DNA of 64,000 nt. Source: DATHKG01 sp035489435 (GTDB lineage Bacteria > Bacteroidota > Bacteroidia > Chitinophagales > Chitinophagaceae). The stretch lies in assembly GCA_035489435.1 (NCBI GenBank), contig DATHKG010000066.1; one strand, 5' to 3'. Under the pieces are notes generated by a model. That model did no database searches, was not told the DNA's origin, and saw only the letters and a list, made by a program, of their open reading frames with translations. The translations under genes and the position numbers were made by a program. Shown here in pieces: positions 29,131 through 38,610 of this stretch; position 1 is the stretch's first letter; each line of letters opens with the position of its first letter.

Positions 29131-30081
29131 ATGGAAAAAACGGTAAAAATATTCTCTGGTACAGGTTCGCAATACCTTGCTGAAAAAATCGCGATAAAGT
29201 TTGGTGGCTCCCTCGGGAAGGTCACCATTTCTCATTTTAGCGATGGGGAGATACAGCCGGTTTTCCAGGAAAGTATCCGGGGGGACATGGTTTTCCTGGT
29301 TCAAAGTACTTTTTCTCCGGCTGAAAATATTATGGAGCTGCTCCTGATGATCGACGCCGCCCGTCGTGCTTCAGCCTATAAAGTTGTGGCTGTTATACCA
29401 TATTTTGGCTATGCCCGGCAAGACCGTAAAGACAAACCACGGGTTGCGATCGGTTCCAAACTGGTAGCTAACATGCTTGTAGCTGCAGGAGCAGACCGGG
29501 TTATCACCATGGATCTTCATGCGCCACAAATACAGGGCTATTTCGATATCCCCGTGGATCACCTCGATAGTTCGGCTATTTTTATCCCTTATATACAGCA
29601 ACTTCAGTTGGAAAACCTTACCTTTGCGGCCCCCGACGTGGGATCTGCAAACAGGATCCGTGAAATGGCCTCATACTTCAATGCAGAAATGGTGATTTGC
29701 GATAAACACCGCAAACGCGCCAATGAAATTGCAAGTATGGTTGTTATTGGAGATGTGGTTGGAAGGGAAGTAGTTCTTATCGATGATATCTGCGACACCG
29801 GTGGCACGCTGGCAAAAGCGGCCGGATTGTTAAAAGATAAGGGAGCAACCAGTGTGAGAGCACTGTGCACGCACCCGGTTTTAAGCGGTAACGCTTATAA
29901 AAACATCGAAAACAGTGTGTTGGAAGAACTGGTAGTCTGTGATACGATTCCGCTCAGGCAGGAATCTAAAAAGATCAAGATACTCAGCGTCGCCGAACTT
30001 TTTGCGATCGCCATCAGGAACGCTTACGAAAACAGGAGTATAACAAGCCTGTTTATCCATAGCCAGTTGAGGAATCGCTAA
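29131..30081 (+). CDS. prs: ribose-phosphate pyrophosphokinase
   Basis: PRPP synthetase makes phosphoribosyl pyrophosphate from ribose 5-phosphate and ATP for purine, pyrimidine, His, Trp and NAD synthesis. The 316-residue protein shows VKIFSGTGSQYLAEKIA at the N-terminus, YFGYARQDRKDKPR, the metal/ATP site TMDLHAPQIQGYFDIPVDHL and the PRPP loop VVLIDDICDTGGTLAKAA. The open frame extends 24 codons further up to 29059, but the family start is MEKTVKIF at 29131, which I use. rplY follows after 33 bp, the common prs-rplY(ctc)-pth order. Confidence 0.96.
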   Translation: MEKTVKIFSGTGSQYLAEKIAIKFGGSLGKVTISHFSDGEIQPVFQESIRGDMVFLVQSTFSPAENIMELLLMIDAARRASAYKVVAVIPYFGYARQDRKDKPRVAIGSKLVANMLVAAGADRVITMDLHAPQIQGYFDIPVDHLDSSAIFIPYIQQLQLENLTFAAPDVGSANRIREMASYFNAEMVICDKHRKRANEIASMVVIGDVVGREVVLIDDICDTGGTLAKAAGLLKDKGATSVRALCTHPVLSGNAYKNIENSVLEELVVCDTIPLRQESKKIKILSVAELFAIAIRNAYENRSITSLFIHSQLRNR

Positions 30082-30114
30082 GAAAATTGTTAACTAAAAA
30101 TCAATTATAAAACA

Positions 30115-30762
30115 ATGAAAACAATTACAATCGAGGGTCAACTGAGGACCGGAACCGGGAAACAAGCCACCCGCCAACTTCGCTCTCAGGAACTCGTGCC
30201 TGGTGTAATTTACGGCGGCGAAAATGAAATCAACTTTTCTGCACCAGCCAAGGCTTTTAAAAACCTTGTTTACACTCCGGAGTTCCAGTTAGCAGATTTA
30301 AGTGTTGAGGGTAAAACTTACCGTTGCATTTTGAAAGACATCCAGTTTAACAAGGTAAGCGATGAACTCGCTCACGTTGATTTTATGGAACTGGTTGAAG
30401 ACAGGCCCGTTATCGCTACAATTCCCATCAAATTTACGGGAGCTGCTGCCGGTGTTAAAGCAGGGGGTAAACTGATTACCAAGATTAAATCACTGAAAAT
30501 TAAGGCACTTCCTAAATACCTGACAGAAAATATCGAAGTAGATCTTACTGACCTTGAACTGAACGGAAACATTCGTGTTGAAGACGTTAAGTTAGACAAT
30601 GTCGAAATCCTGAACTCTCCACGTATTCCTATCGCCTCTGTGGTAATGACACGTGTGTTGAAACAGGAAGCTGATACTGCTCCGGCCGGCGCTGCTAAAC
30701 CAGCCGCCGCGGCCGCTAAGCCAGCTGCAGCTGCTGCTGCAAAGCCAGCCGCCAAGAAGTAA
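30115..30762 (+). CDS. rplY: 50S ribosomal protein L25 (general stress protein Ctc form)
   Basis: Two-domain TL5/Ctc form of L25, which binds 5S rRNA. The N-terminal L25 fold (KTITIEGQLRTGTGKQATRQ, ELVPGVIYGG) is followed by the Ctc beta domain (about residues 95-185) and an Ala/Pro/Lys-rich tail (about 190-215), probably disordered. The tail is encoded by repeated GCAGCTAAGCCAGCC-type sequence. It lies between prs and pth, followed by a strong terminator. Confidence 0.96.
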   Translation: MKTITIEGQLRTGTGKQATRQLRSQELVPGVIYGGENEINFSAPAKAFKNLVYTPEFQLADLSVEGKTYRCILKDIQFNKVSDELAHVDFMELVEDRPVIATIPIKFTGAAAGVKAGGKLITKIKSLKIKALPKYLTENIEVDLTDLELNGNIRVEDVKLDNVEILNSPRIPIASVVMTRVLKQEADTAPAGAAKPAAAAAKPAAAAAAKPAAKK

Positions 30763-30780
30763 ACTGATAAGCTTTTATAG

Positions 30781-30809
30781 TAGCCCGGCTTATGCCGGGC
30801 TTTTTTTTG
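30781..30809 (+). terminator. rho-independent terminator after rplY
   Basis: AGCCCGGC, loop TTAT, GCCGGGCT and a run of eight T, 20 bp after the rplY stop. Confidence 0.92.
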
Positions 30810-30942
30810 CAAAAAATTTTTGTAAAAAATTCTCCATATGTAGATACAAACTCCGGTCTATTTCTTCGTTCACACATTACCGTGATAGATTGGATAGATT
30901 TCCTTTTTATTATTATTTTTATCACAAGTTCAAACAAGCCAG

Positions 30943-31521
30943 ATGTCAAAGTTCTTAATCGTGGGTTTAGGCAATATTGGTTCAGAATACGAAAAAACAA
31001 GGCATAATATCGGGTTCGACATCGCCGAAGCTTTTGTTCAAAAGCATAATGCTACTTTCCAAGGTGGAAGGCTGGCTGATGTTGCTACGCTAAAGTGGAA
31101 GGGCAAAAATATCGTGGTTATTAAGCCAACTACATTTATGAATCTTAGCGGTAAGGCCGTAAAATATTGGATGGATAAAGAAAAGATCGCGGTAGAAAAC
31201 ATTCTTGTGTTGCTTGATGAGCTTGCATTGCCTTTGAGTAAACTTCGGTTGCGTGGCTCTGGAAGTGATGCCGGCCATAATGGTCTAAAAAGCATCCAGG
31301 AGATGCTGCTGACCGATAAATATCCCCGGCTCCGCTATGGTATAGGTAATAATTATCCCAAAGGTATGCAGGTTGATTTTGTGCTCGGTAAATGGACCGA
31401 AGAAGAGCTTCCGGTTGTTAACCTAAAGCTTCAGAAAAGCGTCGAAGCAATAGAAAGCTTTATTTCAATAGGTATAGAACGCACAATGACTGAGGTTAAT
31501 AAATTGGATTTTAAACTATGA
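30943..31521 (+). CDS. pth: peptidyl-tRNA hydrolase
   Basis: Pth releases tRNA from peptidyl-tRNA dropped by ribosomes. The 192-residue protein has FLIVGLGNIGSEYEKTRHNIGFD with the catalytic His in TRHNIG, KPTTFMNLSGKAV, LVLLDELALPLSKLRLR and GSGSDAGHNGLKSI. Length and motifs are normal. A terminator separates it from rplY, so it probably has its own promoter, which I could not identify with confidence. Confidence 0.96.
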   Translation: MSKFLIVGLGNIGSEYEKTRHNIGFDIAEAFVQKHNATFQGGRLADVATLKWKGKNIVVIKPTTFMNLSGKAVKYWMDKEKIAVENILVLLDELALPLSKLRLRGSGSDAGHNGLKSIQEMLLTDKYPRLRYGIGNNYPKGMQVDFVLGKWTEEELPVVNLKLQKSVEAIESFISIGIERTMTEVNKLDFKL

Positions 31522-31656
31522 ATTGTTAATTTGAATCTTTATTTTCGCAGTAATTAGCGTAACTGACTAATGTTTTGATATTCAATGAACCTATGCGATT
31601 CCCCACATACCTGTCCAGGTAATAACCTTTAAACTGTCATTACAGATAAACCCTTA

Positions 31657-32274
31657 TTGAATATGAAAATATTTTGTGTTGGCCGTAACTATGTTGAACA
31701 TGCTAAGGAGCTAGGTAATGAAGTACCTGACGAACCGATCATCTTTATGAAGCCTAAAAGTGCGTTGCTTCAGACACATACCCCGTTTTATTATCCCGAA
31801 TTTACCAACGAACTTCATTACGAATGTGAACTTGTACTTCGTATTTCGAAGAACGGAAAATATATACAGGACCGTTTTGCCAATAAATACTATGATGCCA
31901 TAACCGCAGGTATCGATTTTACAGCAAGGGACATTCAAAATGAACTAAAAGAAAAGGGCCTGCCCTGGGAAAAAGCGAAAGCCTGGGACAATTCGGCCGC
32001 CATTGGTAAATGGATTCCTTTTCCAAACATCAAAAACAAAAAAGACATCAATTTCTGCCTTTATAAAAATAAAGAACTTGTTCAGCAAGGTAATTCGGGA
32101 TTGATGATCAATAATTTTGATAAGATAGTAGCTTATATCTCCAATTACTTTTCAATAAACATCGGCGATCTTATATTTACAGGTACACCTGCAGGGGTAG
32201 GGGAATGCGTGGTCGGTGACGTGCTGGAAGGTTTTATAGAAGATGACAGCATGTTTAGTGTTGAAGTCAAATAA
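31657..32274 (+). CDS. fumarylacetoacetate hydrolase family protein
   Basis: A 205-residue small FAH-family enzyme (YcgM/FAHD1-like size). Motifs are MKIFCVGRNYVEHAKELGNE, EPIIFMKPKSALL, the metal ligands in HYECELVLRI (E-x-E) with a later Asp region in GIDFTARDIQ, the catalytic-lid region WEKAKAWDNSAAIGKW, and FTGTPAGVGECVVGD. Likely acylpyruvase or oxaloacetate decarboxylase activity (inference from family). Terminated by a clear hairpin. Confidence 0.9.
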   Translation: MNMKIFCVGRNYVEHAKELGNEVPDEPIIFMKPKSALLQTHTPFYYPEFTNELHYECELVLRISKNGKYIQDRFANKYYDAITAGIDFTARDIQNELKEKGLPWEKAKAWDNSAAIGKWIPFPNIKNKKDINFCLYKNKELVQQGNSGLMINNFDKIVAYISNYFSINIGDLIFTGTPAGVGECVVGDVLEGFIEDDSMFSVEVK

Positions 32275-32316
32275 TTCAAATGATCCGGTTTGTAACACAA
32301 ATCTGCTAAATAATTG

Positions 32317-32342
32317 AAAGGACAGTTCGCTGTCCTTTTTTG
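32317..32342 (+). terminator. rho-independent terminator after the FAH gene
   Basis: AAAGGACAG, loop TTCG, CTGTCCTTT with continuing T run. Confidence 0.9.
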
Positions 32343-32418
32343 TGCGTCAGCATTTTTTATAAAGCACCAAAATGGTATAATACCGTAGATTTAGCCAGGA
32401 ACAGTAAACGTATTTTTC

Positions 32419-34485
32419 ATGGTCAGTGAAGAAGTTTTATTGAGAGCTTATACCCTTATGTTTACTGCCAAAACGATGGCGGAAACCTATGAGGCAAACA
32501 GGCCGGTTTGTCGTTATGTTCACTCTACCTCCAGGGGACATGAGGCTATCCAGCTTGCCACAGCTTTTCAATTGCTTCCATGCGATTATGTTAGTCCCTA
32601 CTACCGGGATGACAGTTTATTATTAGGGCTGGGCTTTACACCTTTTCAGCTCATGCTGCAACTACTCGCAAAAAAAGATGATATTTTCTCGGGAGGCCGG
32701 TCTTATTACTGTCATCCAAATTATCGTGGTACAGATAAGCCAACAATTATTCATCAGAGCAGTGCCACGGGTATGCAGGTTATTCCGGCTACTGGACTTG
32801 CCCAGGGCGTTCAGCACCTGGAGAAATATCTGCCACATAAACTGGTATGCGGTCCTCTGCTTGAAAAACCTGTTGTTATCTGTTCCTTAGGGGACGCAAG
32901 TATTACCGAGGGTGAAGTTAGTGAGGCCATTCAGTTCGCTGTTCTGAAACAATTGCCCATTATCTACCTGGTTCAGGACAATAAATGGGGTATCAGCGTC
33001 AGCAGCCAGGAGTCAAGGGCGATGGATGCTTATGATTATGTTGAAGGTTTCAGGGGAATCAAAAGAGTGAGGGTAGATGGAAGTGATTTTGAATCAGCTT
33101 TCAGGTGCATGAATGAGGTTATAGCTGATGTCAGGCAAAACCGTGGGCCCTGGCTTGTCCAGGCTGCAGTGCCACTGCTGGGCCATCATACAAGCGGTGT
33201 GAGAAAAGAATTTTACAGATCTTCCACCGATCTGGCTTCACATGCAGAGAACGATCCCTTACTTAAACTGCTCGCCAGTCTAAAGGAAACATCAGCGACT
33301 GACCAGGTGATCGCTGAAATAGAAACCAATTGCATTATCGCCGTTGAAGAGCAGTTCAGCCTTGCGGCTGAAGCGGCCGAACCCGATCCCGGTTCTGTGT
33401 CCAGTCATGTTTTTGTTCCAACACCTGTTACAGAAGAAATTGGTGAACGCAGCCCGGCAGGTGCCAAACCTGTATTGATGGTAGATGCGGGGTTATTTGC
33501 CATACGTGAAATTATGGATCGATACGAAGAATCGATTTTTTTTGGCCAGGATGTAGGTAGAAGATTAGGAGGTGTGTTCCGCGAAGCCGCAACCCTCGCC
33601 GAAAGGTTTGGTGATCACCGGGTGTTTAACACGGCTATACAGGAAGCTTATATTATTGGCAGTACTGTTGGATTAAGTGCCACAGGTATCAAACCTATCG
33701 TCGAGATCCAGTTTGCGGATTATATTTTCCCCGGCATGAATCAACTCGTGACAGAGATCGCAAAATCCTGTTATCTGAGTAACGGCAAATTTCCTGTTCA
33801 ATCGTTGATCAGGATACCGGTCGGAGCTTATGGAGGAGGAGGTCCGTATCACAGTGGATGTATAGAAACCTTGTTATTATCAATAAAAGGAATTAAGGTT
33901 GCTTATCCCTCGAATGCTGCCGATATGAAAGGATTAATGAAAGCAGCTTTCCTTGATCCGAACCCGGTAGTTATGCTTGAGCACAAGGGTCTATACTGGA
34001 GCAAGGTTCCGGGAACTGAAACAGCAAGGCAACCGGAGCCGGGTGCAGATTATGTATTGCCGCTGGGCAAGGCGGCTGTGGTGTTAGATTCTAACCCGGA
34101 TACCGGTTCGAACACAGCCACCTGTTGTATCATCACCTATGGAATGGGGGTTTACTGGTCGCTTGCCGCTGCTGCACAGTTTCCCCAACAGGTAGAGATC
34201 ATCGATCTGCGGACCTTGTTTCCACTGGATGAGTCAATGGTCTTTAATTCAGTTCGCCGTCATGGAAAGTGTATCGTATTAACCGAAGAACAAGCGGGAA
34301 ACTCATTCGCTCAATCTCTTGCCGCCCGGATCAGTTATCACTGTTTTCGTTTTCTCGATGCGCCCGTAGAGGTAATCGGAGCTTTGGACCTCCCTGCTGT
34401 TCCAATGAATACCGGGTTAGAAAAAGCGATGTTGCCTGATGCGGGTAAGGTTGCGGAACGAATCAGGTATCTCCTTGATTTCTGA
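32419..34485 (+). CDS. 2-oxoacid dehydrogenase E1, fused alpha-beta (branched-chain type)
   Basis: A 688-residue fusion of the E1 alpha and beta subunits of a 2-oxoacid (probably branched-chain or 2-oxoisovalerate) dehydrogenase. The alpha half (about 1-330) has the thiamine diphosphate motif CSLGDASITEGEVSEAIQFA followed by VQDNKWGISV; the beta half (about 345-688) begins DAGLFAIREIMDRYEESIFF and contains GQDVGRRLGGVF, EIQFADYIFPGMNQLV and RIPVGAYGGGGPYHSG. It makes acyl groups for E2; no E2 or E3 gene is adjacent. Such fused E1 proteins are common in Bacteroidota. The 3' end is followed by 530 bp of repeat-rich intergenic DNA. Confidence 0.93.
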   Translation: MVSEEVLLRAYTLMFTAKTMAETYEANRPVCRYVHSTSRGHEAIQLATAFQLLPCDYVSPYYRDDSLLLGLGFTPFQLMLQLLAKKDDIFSGGRSYYCHPNYRGTDKPTIIHQSSATGMQVIPATGLAQGVQHLEKYLPHKLVCGPLLEKPVVICSLGDASITEGEVSEAIQFAVLKQLPIIYLVQDNKWGISVSSQESRAMDAYDYVEGFRGIKRVRVDGSDFESAFRCMNEVIADVRQNRGPWLVQAAVPLLGHHTSGVRKEFYRSSTDLASHAENDPLLKLLASLKETSATDQVIAEIETNCIIAVEEQFSLAAEAAEPDPGSVSSHVFVPTPVTEEIGERSPAGAKPVLMVDAGLFAIREIMDRYEESIFFGQDVGRRLGGVFREAATLAERFGDHRVFNTAIQEAYIIGSTVGLSATGIKPIVEIQFADYIFPGMNQLVTEIAKSCYLSNGKFPVQSLIRIPVGAYGGGGPYHSGCIETLLLSIKGIKVAYPSNAADMKGLMKAAFLDPNPVVMLEHKGLYWSKVPGTETARQPEPGADYVLPLGKAAVVLDSNPDTGSNTATCCIITYGMGVYWSLAAAAQFPQQVEIIDLRTLFPLDESMVFNSVRRHGKCIVLTEEQAGNSFAQSLAARISYHCFRFLDAPVEVIGALDLPAVPMNTGLEKAMLPDAGKVAERIRYLLDF

Positions 34486-34489
34486 TCCC

Positions 34490-34665
34490 AAAATGGTCAG
34501 GTCTATCAGCCACAAAAGTCTACTCAAACAGTCAGGTTTTCAACTACAATCGTTTACATCAATCAGGTTTACGCTAGCAGTCTACTCAAATTAATCAATC
34601 AGGTTTACGTTAAAAGTCTACTACAACAGTCAGGTTTACTCTCACAGTCGACTGCTACCAAACAG
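34490..34665. repeat. about 36-bp degenerate tandem repeat, 4 copies
   Basis: The words AGTCTACTCAAACAGTCAGG and ATCAGGTTTACG recur four times in the order AGTCTACT...(A/G)TCAGGTTTAC. The remainder of the 530-bp gap 34486-35015 is A/T-rich and I see no gene in it. Confidence 0.75.
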
Positions 34666-35015
34666 CCAAGCTATTCAACCCCTCAGTTCTGTTAAACAGT
34701 CAATGTTTAATTCATTTAAAATTATATAGCCCAAAGTTTAACCTGCAAAATTGATTTCTTTCCGCAATGCCAGGTCGTACCTGCAAAGGTTTATCATAAT
34801 TTGAAATTGTAGTAGCCTGCCAAAAGCCAGTCCAGGCAATGTATACAAAAGGTTTTTAGATCACTAATCTTGATAAGCTCAAAAATCGCACATCCCCGCG
34901 ATTAACCGCTTATAAAACTTTAACAATCGGTCTTGCTGAAATTGTTGCTTATTTACGTAAGCTATCGTAGATGATCAATCACCAAATAATCAATTAACCA
35001 CCTAATACTTCTTTC

Positions 35016-35723
35016 ATGAAAAACAGATATCTAAAAGGTGCACATATTTCTGAAAGGAAAGTGCGGGAATTATTGAAATTGTTTTGCGATGATCTCACTG
35101 CAACGCAAATTGCAAGTATTACAGGAATTAGCCGCATAACAATAAATGCATATCTTAAACTGATCAGATCACATATTTCACTGCATTGTGATGAGCGATT
35201 GCCCATGACCGATAGGTCCCTGATAAATACACCCGCGTTTGCCCACCTTATGCCGGCAGATACACCCGCCGAACTTATACCAAGCGATATTATCTATAAG
35301 AAACCATTGTATGGTCTGCGGACAGATAAGGAAAATCTGAGAGTCCATAAAATTGTTGTACCTGATCAACAGGAAATATATGAATGGCTCAAATCAGCTG
35401 GTTCCAGGAGCAATGATTATGCAAAGCAGTTCAACCTGCCAACTTATGAAGCGATCTTAGATTTCAACAATCTGAAATTGTTTCGCATTCATAGTGGCAT
35501 ACCTAAACCTATTGCTTTGAAGGGGCCGGTTGATGATATCGAATTGTTCTGGAGTATGCTTAAAGCAAGGCTGGTAAAATTCAGGGGACTTAATGGTAAC
35601 ACGCTTTATCTTCATGTTAAAGAAACCGAGTTTCGGTTTAATCACCGCCACCAGGACATTTTTGATTTGCTGGTAAGCATTTTCCATCATCGACCATTAC
35701 ATGTTGCGAAGCAGTATAGCTAA
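35016..35723 (+). CDS. IS1595-type transposase-derived protein lacking catalytic residues
   Basis: A 235-residue protein whose ends match ISXO2/IS1595 transposases: the N-terminal HTH region ISERKVRELLKLFCDDLTAT with ITGISRITINAYLKLIRSHI, and the C-terminal LFWSMLKARLVKFRGLNG with YLHVKETEFRFNHR. In active members the middle carries IDESYFG and a YSDG..Y Asp; here it reads SDIIYKKPLYGLRT and YEAILDFNNLKLFRIHSG, so the first Asp motif is gone while the Glu of the E-x-F-W motif (ELFW) remains. The frame is full length and undisturbed, which argues for a retained, possibly domesticated DNA-binding protein rather than a pseudogene. No terminal repeats were seen. Confidence 0.7.
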   Translation: MKNRYLKGAHISERKVRELLKLFCDDLTATQIASITGISRITINAYLKLIRSHISLHCDERLPMTDRSLINTPAFAHLMPADTPAELIPSDIIYKKPLYGLRTDKENLRVHKIVVPDQQEIYEWLKSAGSRSNDYAKQFNLPTYEAILDFNNLKLFRIHSGIPKPIALKGPVDDIELFWSMLKARLVKFRGLNGNTLYLHVKETEFRFNHRHQDIFDLLVSIFHHRPLHVAKQYS

Positions 35724-35927
35724 ACCATCAACAGTTAAGGCACCCGACATAAAACTAAACCTATTGTCTTTTGTCTTATAAGCTGATCAGGATTATTGTC
35801 ATATAAACTATTTTCTATTCCGGCACTGAAGTGCCGGACGAATAAAAATTTTCCGGGGCAACTCTCATAGATACCGCGAAAGCTCCCGGAAATAATTTGC
35901 GGTACTGGAATTTTTCTCATGTGACTC

Positions 35928-35957
35928 GCGGCCCTGATTCCTCAGGGCCGCCTTTTT
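35928..35957. terminator. strong hairpin terminator
   Basis: GCGGCCCTGA, loop TTCC, TCAGGGCCGC, then CTTTTTA on the plus strand. It lies 200 bp after the transposase-derived gene and just ahead of the ClC gene, so it insulates the latter. The gap between holds a weak CCGGCACT/TGCCGG hairpin and no gene. Confidence 0.75.
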
Positions 35958-36012
35958 ATAAACAGGCGTGATTGGTACTTCAGTGAACAGGCTTACATTT
36001 GTCGTTGTCTAC

Positions 36013-37809
36013 ATGTATCTGAAGAGAAAAATAAAAGAGGCGAAAAGTCTCTACCAGGCAATTTCCCAGTATCTCGCAACGCGGTTCAACCGGGTACAGT
36101 ATATTATGTTTGTAGCCACTGTAGTTGGCCTGGTTTCAGGCCTTGCTGCAGTATTGCTCAAAACGCTCGTTCATTATCTGCAACGTTCCATTGAAGAAAT
36201 CCCCGTTTCACGATTGTCTTACCTGTTGTTTCCGGCACTGGGTCTTATTGCCACCGTACTTATAGTACGTCTGATGTTTAATGGACGTATTGATAAAGGG
36301 ATTGCCATGGTTTTAAAAGCCATAGCGCGAAATTCTTCATTTATTCCACTGAAACATACCTATCAGCACATCATTACAAGTTCCATTACTGTCGGACTAG
36401 GCGGCTCGGTGGGCCTGGAGGCACCAATTGTTGCAACCGGATCCGCCGTCGGCTCAAACCTTGCGAGAATACATGATTTAAATTACAGGGAGAGAACACT
36501 GTTGATTGGATGCGGCGCGGCTTCAGGTATTGCTGCCGTTTTTAATGCACCTATAGCGGGTGTAATCTTTGCGATTGAGGTACTTCTGGTGGAATCTGTA
36601 GTGAGCTATTTTATTCCATTAATAATTTCTGCTGTTATCGGTGCCTTAAGTTCGAAAATCATATTACAGGAGTCTTTATTATTCAATTTCAAACTCAAAC
36701 AATCTTTTGATCCTCACAATGTTCCGTTTTATATAATTCTTGGAGTGATGGCGGGTTTTTGTTCATTGTACTATGCCAGGACCTTTAAAAATGTAGAGCA
36801 TCGTTTGCAGCGATGGAAAATAAATGTTTATTTAAGAGCCCTGGCAGGTGGAGTTATGCTGATGCTGATTTACTTTCTTTTTCCGCCGTTGTTTGGCGAA
36901 GGGTATGACAGTGTCAAGGAACTCGCGAATTCCACTCCCAGGATCCCTGATAACTCGCGTTTGCTTTCATACTTATCCGACGAGTGGAAGGTGATTTTAT
37001 TTACGGGTGTAATAGTATTACTCAAACCACTGGTAGCTGGTATTACAATCGGAAGCGGAGGAAATGGTGGTAATTTTGCGCCCTCATTGTTTGCTGGTTC
37101 TTACCTTGGCTTCTTTTTTTCAAACCTGTTGAACACCATGCCCTGGTTTAAGCTCCCGGTCGGAAATTTCGCAATTGTAGGAATGGCAGGGCTGCTTAGC
37201 GGAGTGATGTATTGTCCCCTTACAGCAATCTTTCTAATTGCGGAAATCACTAACGGGTATGAACTCTTTATACCCCTGATGATCGTTTCATCTGTCTCTT
37301 TTTTTATTGTGAAGCACTACGAGCCTTATTCGATGGAGACAAAAAAACTTGCCCTGGACAAACAGATTTTTACACAGCAAAAGGAGAAAAACATTCTGAC
37401 TTCAATAAGTTTTACTGAAATGTTGCAGGATACATACGCAACTATAGGTACCGATAAAAAGCTCGGAGACCTGGTCGAAATCATCAAGCTTAGTAATAAA
37501 AATATTTTTGCTGTCGCTGATACAAAAGGAAAGTTCGCGGGAATAATCGAACTCCATGACATTAAGCAGCAGCTGTTCGACCCTTCAAGTTTTTCGAGGG
37601 TTGAAATACGATCTATCATGAAAAAACCTGCTGCGGTTCTGCAGGAAGACCAGGATATGCATGCTGCTATGGAGAAATTCGATATGACAAATAGCTGGTA
37701 CCTACCGGTGCTTAATAAAGACAGGCAATTTGTAGGTTTTATATCTCAAACCAGGGTGTTTAATAAATATCGCGAGATTCTTGCTTCGCAGGGAGACCTT
37801 TATGAGTAA
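36013..37809 (+). CDS. ClC-family chloride channel/transporter with CBS domains
   Basis: A roughly 598-residue ClC protein with about ten membrane helices and a C-terminal CBS pair (about residues 450-590). Selectivity-filter motifs are GGSVGLEAPIVATGSAVGS (GxEAP in place of GREGP, with the gating Glu present, suggesting a Cl-/H+ exchanger) and GSGGNGGNFAPSLFAGSY. A GTG at 35968 extends the frame by 15 codons, but an ATG at 36013 starts a normal cytoplasmic helix, so I prefer it. No operon partner. Confidence 0.92.
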   Translation: MYLKRKIKEAKSLYQAISQYLATRFNRVQYIMFVATVVGLVSGLAAVLLKTLVHYLQRSIEEIPVSRLSYLLFPALGLIATVLIVRLMFNGRIDKGIAMVLKAIARNSSFIPLKHTYQHIITSSITVGLGGSVGLEAPIVATGSAVGSNLARIHDLNYRERTLLIGCGAASGIAAVFNAPIAGVIFAIEVLLVESVVSYFIPLIISAVIGALSSKIILQESLLFNFKLKQSFDPHNVPFYIILGVMAGFCSLYYARTFKNVEHRLQRWKINVYLRALAGGVMLMLIYFLFPPLFGEGYDSVKELANSTPRIPDNSRLLSYLSDEWKVILFTGVIVLLKPLVAGITIGSGGNGGNFAPSLFAGSYLGFFFSNLLNTMPWFKLPVGNFAIVGMAGLLSGVMYCPLTAIFLIAEITNGYELFIPLMIVSSVSFFIVKHYEPYSMETKKLALDKQIFTQQKEKNILTSISFTEMLQDTYATIGTDKKLGDLVEIIKLSNKNIFAVADTKGKFAGIIELHDIKQQLFDPSSFSRVEIRSIMKKPAAVLQEDQDMHAAMEKFDMTNSWYLPVLNKDRQFVGFISQTRVFNKYREILASQGDLYE

Positions 37810-37907
37810 AAAAATGCTTTAATGAGGGTGCTAATCTGTAACCAGGTGTTATACTACAAAAAAAATAATCCTGTTAAAAAAGTAATACTAGAAAAAAACC
37901 AATAAAA

Positions 37908-38417
37908 TTAGGCTACTGCTGAATCATGTAAAAAAGGCGTTGGTCTTGAACCGGCTTTAAGGTCAAATAACCAACTAAACATTTTGCTGATCAGGCTGGT
38001 AAACCCGGCAGCAGAACTGCGGGAATGACGTTCAAAATACTCGGCTTTCTGCACACGCATTTTCAGAAGCACATATTTATTATTGATAGCGGCTTCTCTT
38101 ACATCTTCAGGGAGACTCACCAGGTGTTGTATTTCTTCGGGATCGCAAATGATAAAAGCTTTGCCGGAAATGTGAAGGAAATATTCTTTGCCTTTTTTGA
38201 AAAATCTCAGTTTTGCAGGAAATTCCCTGTCAAACTCCTGTAGCATCTGCGGTGGCCTGTTGACAAAAAACCAGATCTGCCCTGCATCGTCTACGGTCAG
38301 CGCGCTGATTATTGTGGTCGGCAGTTTCAAAACAGCTTCAGACTCGTTACTGAATAAAGCGCTTCTTATATCCGCAATTTTGTTTTGCAGAAATTTTAGT
38401 TGTAGCGTATTCATCAT
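37908..38417 (-). CDS. pyridoxamine 5'-phosphate oxidase-like (general stress 26 type) protein
   Basis: A split-barrel flavin-binding-type protein of about 169 residues: MNTLQLKFLQNKIADIRSAL, TTIISALTVDDAGQIWFFVN, LRFFKKGKEYFLHISGKAFI. It resembles the general stress protein 26 branch. The open frame continues to 38525, but the upstream residues look non-coding (CNRWHLFWNYQPNETL) and tandem ATGs at 38417 and 38414 precede the conserved fold. The C-terminal about 35 residues (aromatic KMFSWLFDLKAGSRPTPFLH) look peripheral or membrane-associated. Confidence 0.75.
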   Translation of the reverse strand: MMNTLQLKFLQNKIADIRSALFSNESEAVLKLPTTIISALTVDDAGQIWFFVNRPPQMLQEFDREFPAKLRFFKKGKEYFLHISGKAFIICDPEEIQHLVSLPEDVREAAINNKYVLLKMRVQKAEYFERHSRSSAAGFTSLISKMFSWLFDLKAGSRPTPFLHDSAVA

Positions 38418-38610
38418 AAGGGTTTCGTTTGGTTGATAATTCCAAAATAAATGCCAGCGATTACATAGAGAGCCTACAGGCAAAATGGTTAGTTTAAATA
38501 AAGGCTCGTGGAAGAAACTACCCATTTTCCTCTAAACTTTAGACTTAGAGTCCATTTGATACGGAATGTGTGGCGTTGGATGACTTTTTTTAATCGTTAA
38601 TGTTTCTTAC

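Noticed and set aside
30372..30812. 146-codon minus-strand frame rich in Ala
   Set aside because: Antisense of rplY; the Ala-rich part mirrors the GC-rich Ala/Pro/Lys tail of L25.
35735..35920. 61-codon minus-strand frame ahead of the ClC gene
   Set aside because: No protein-like composition, includes hairpin DNA, and has no supporting context.
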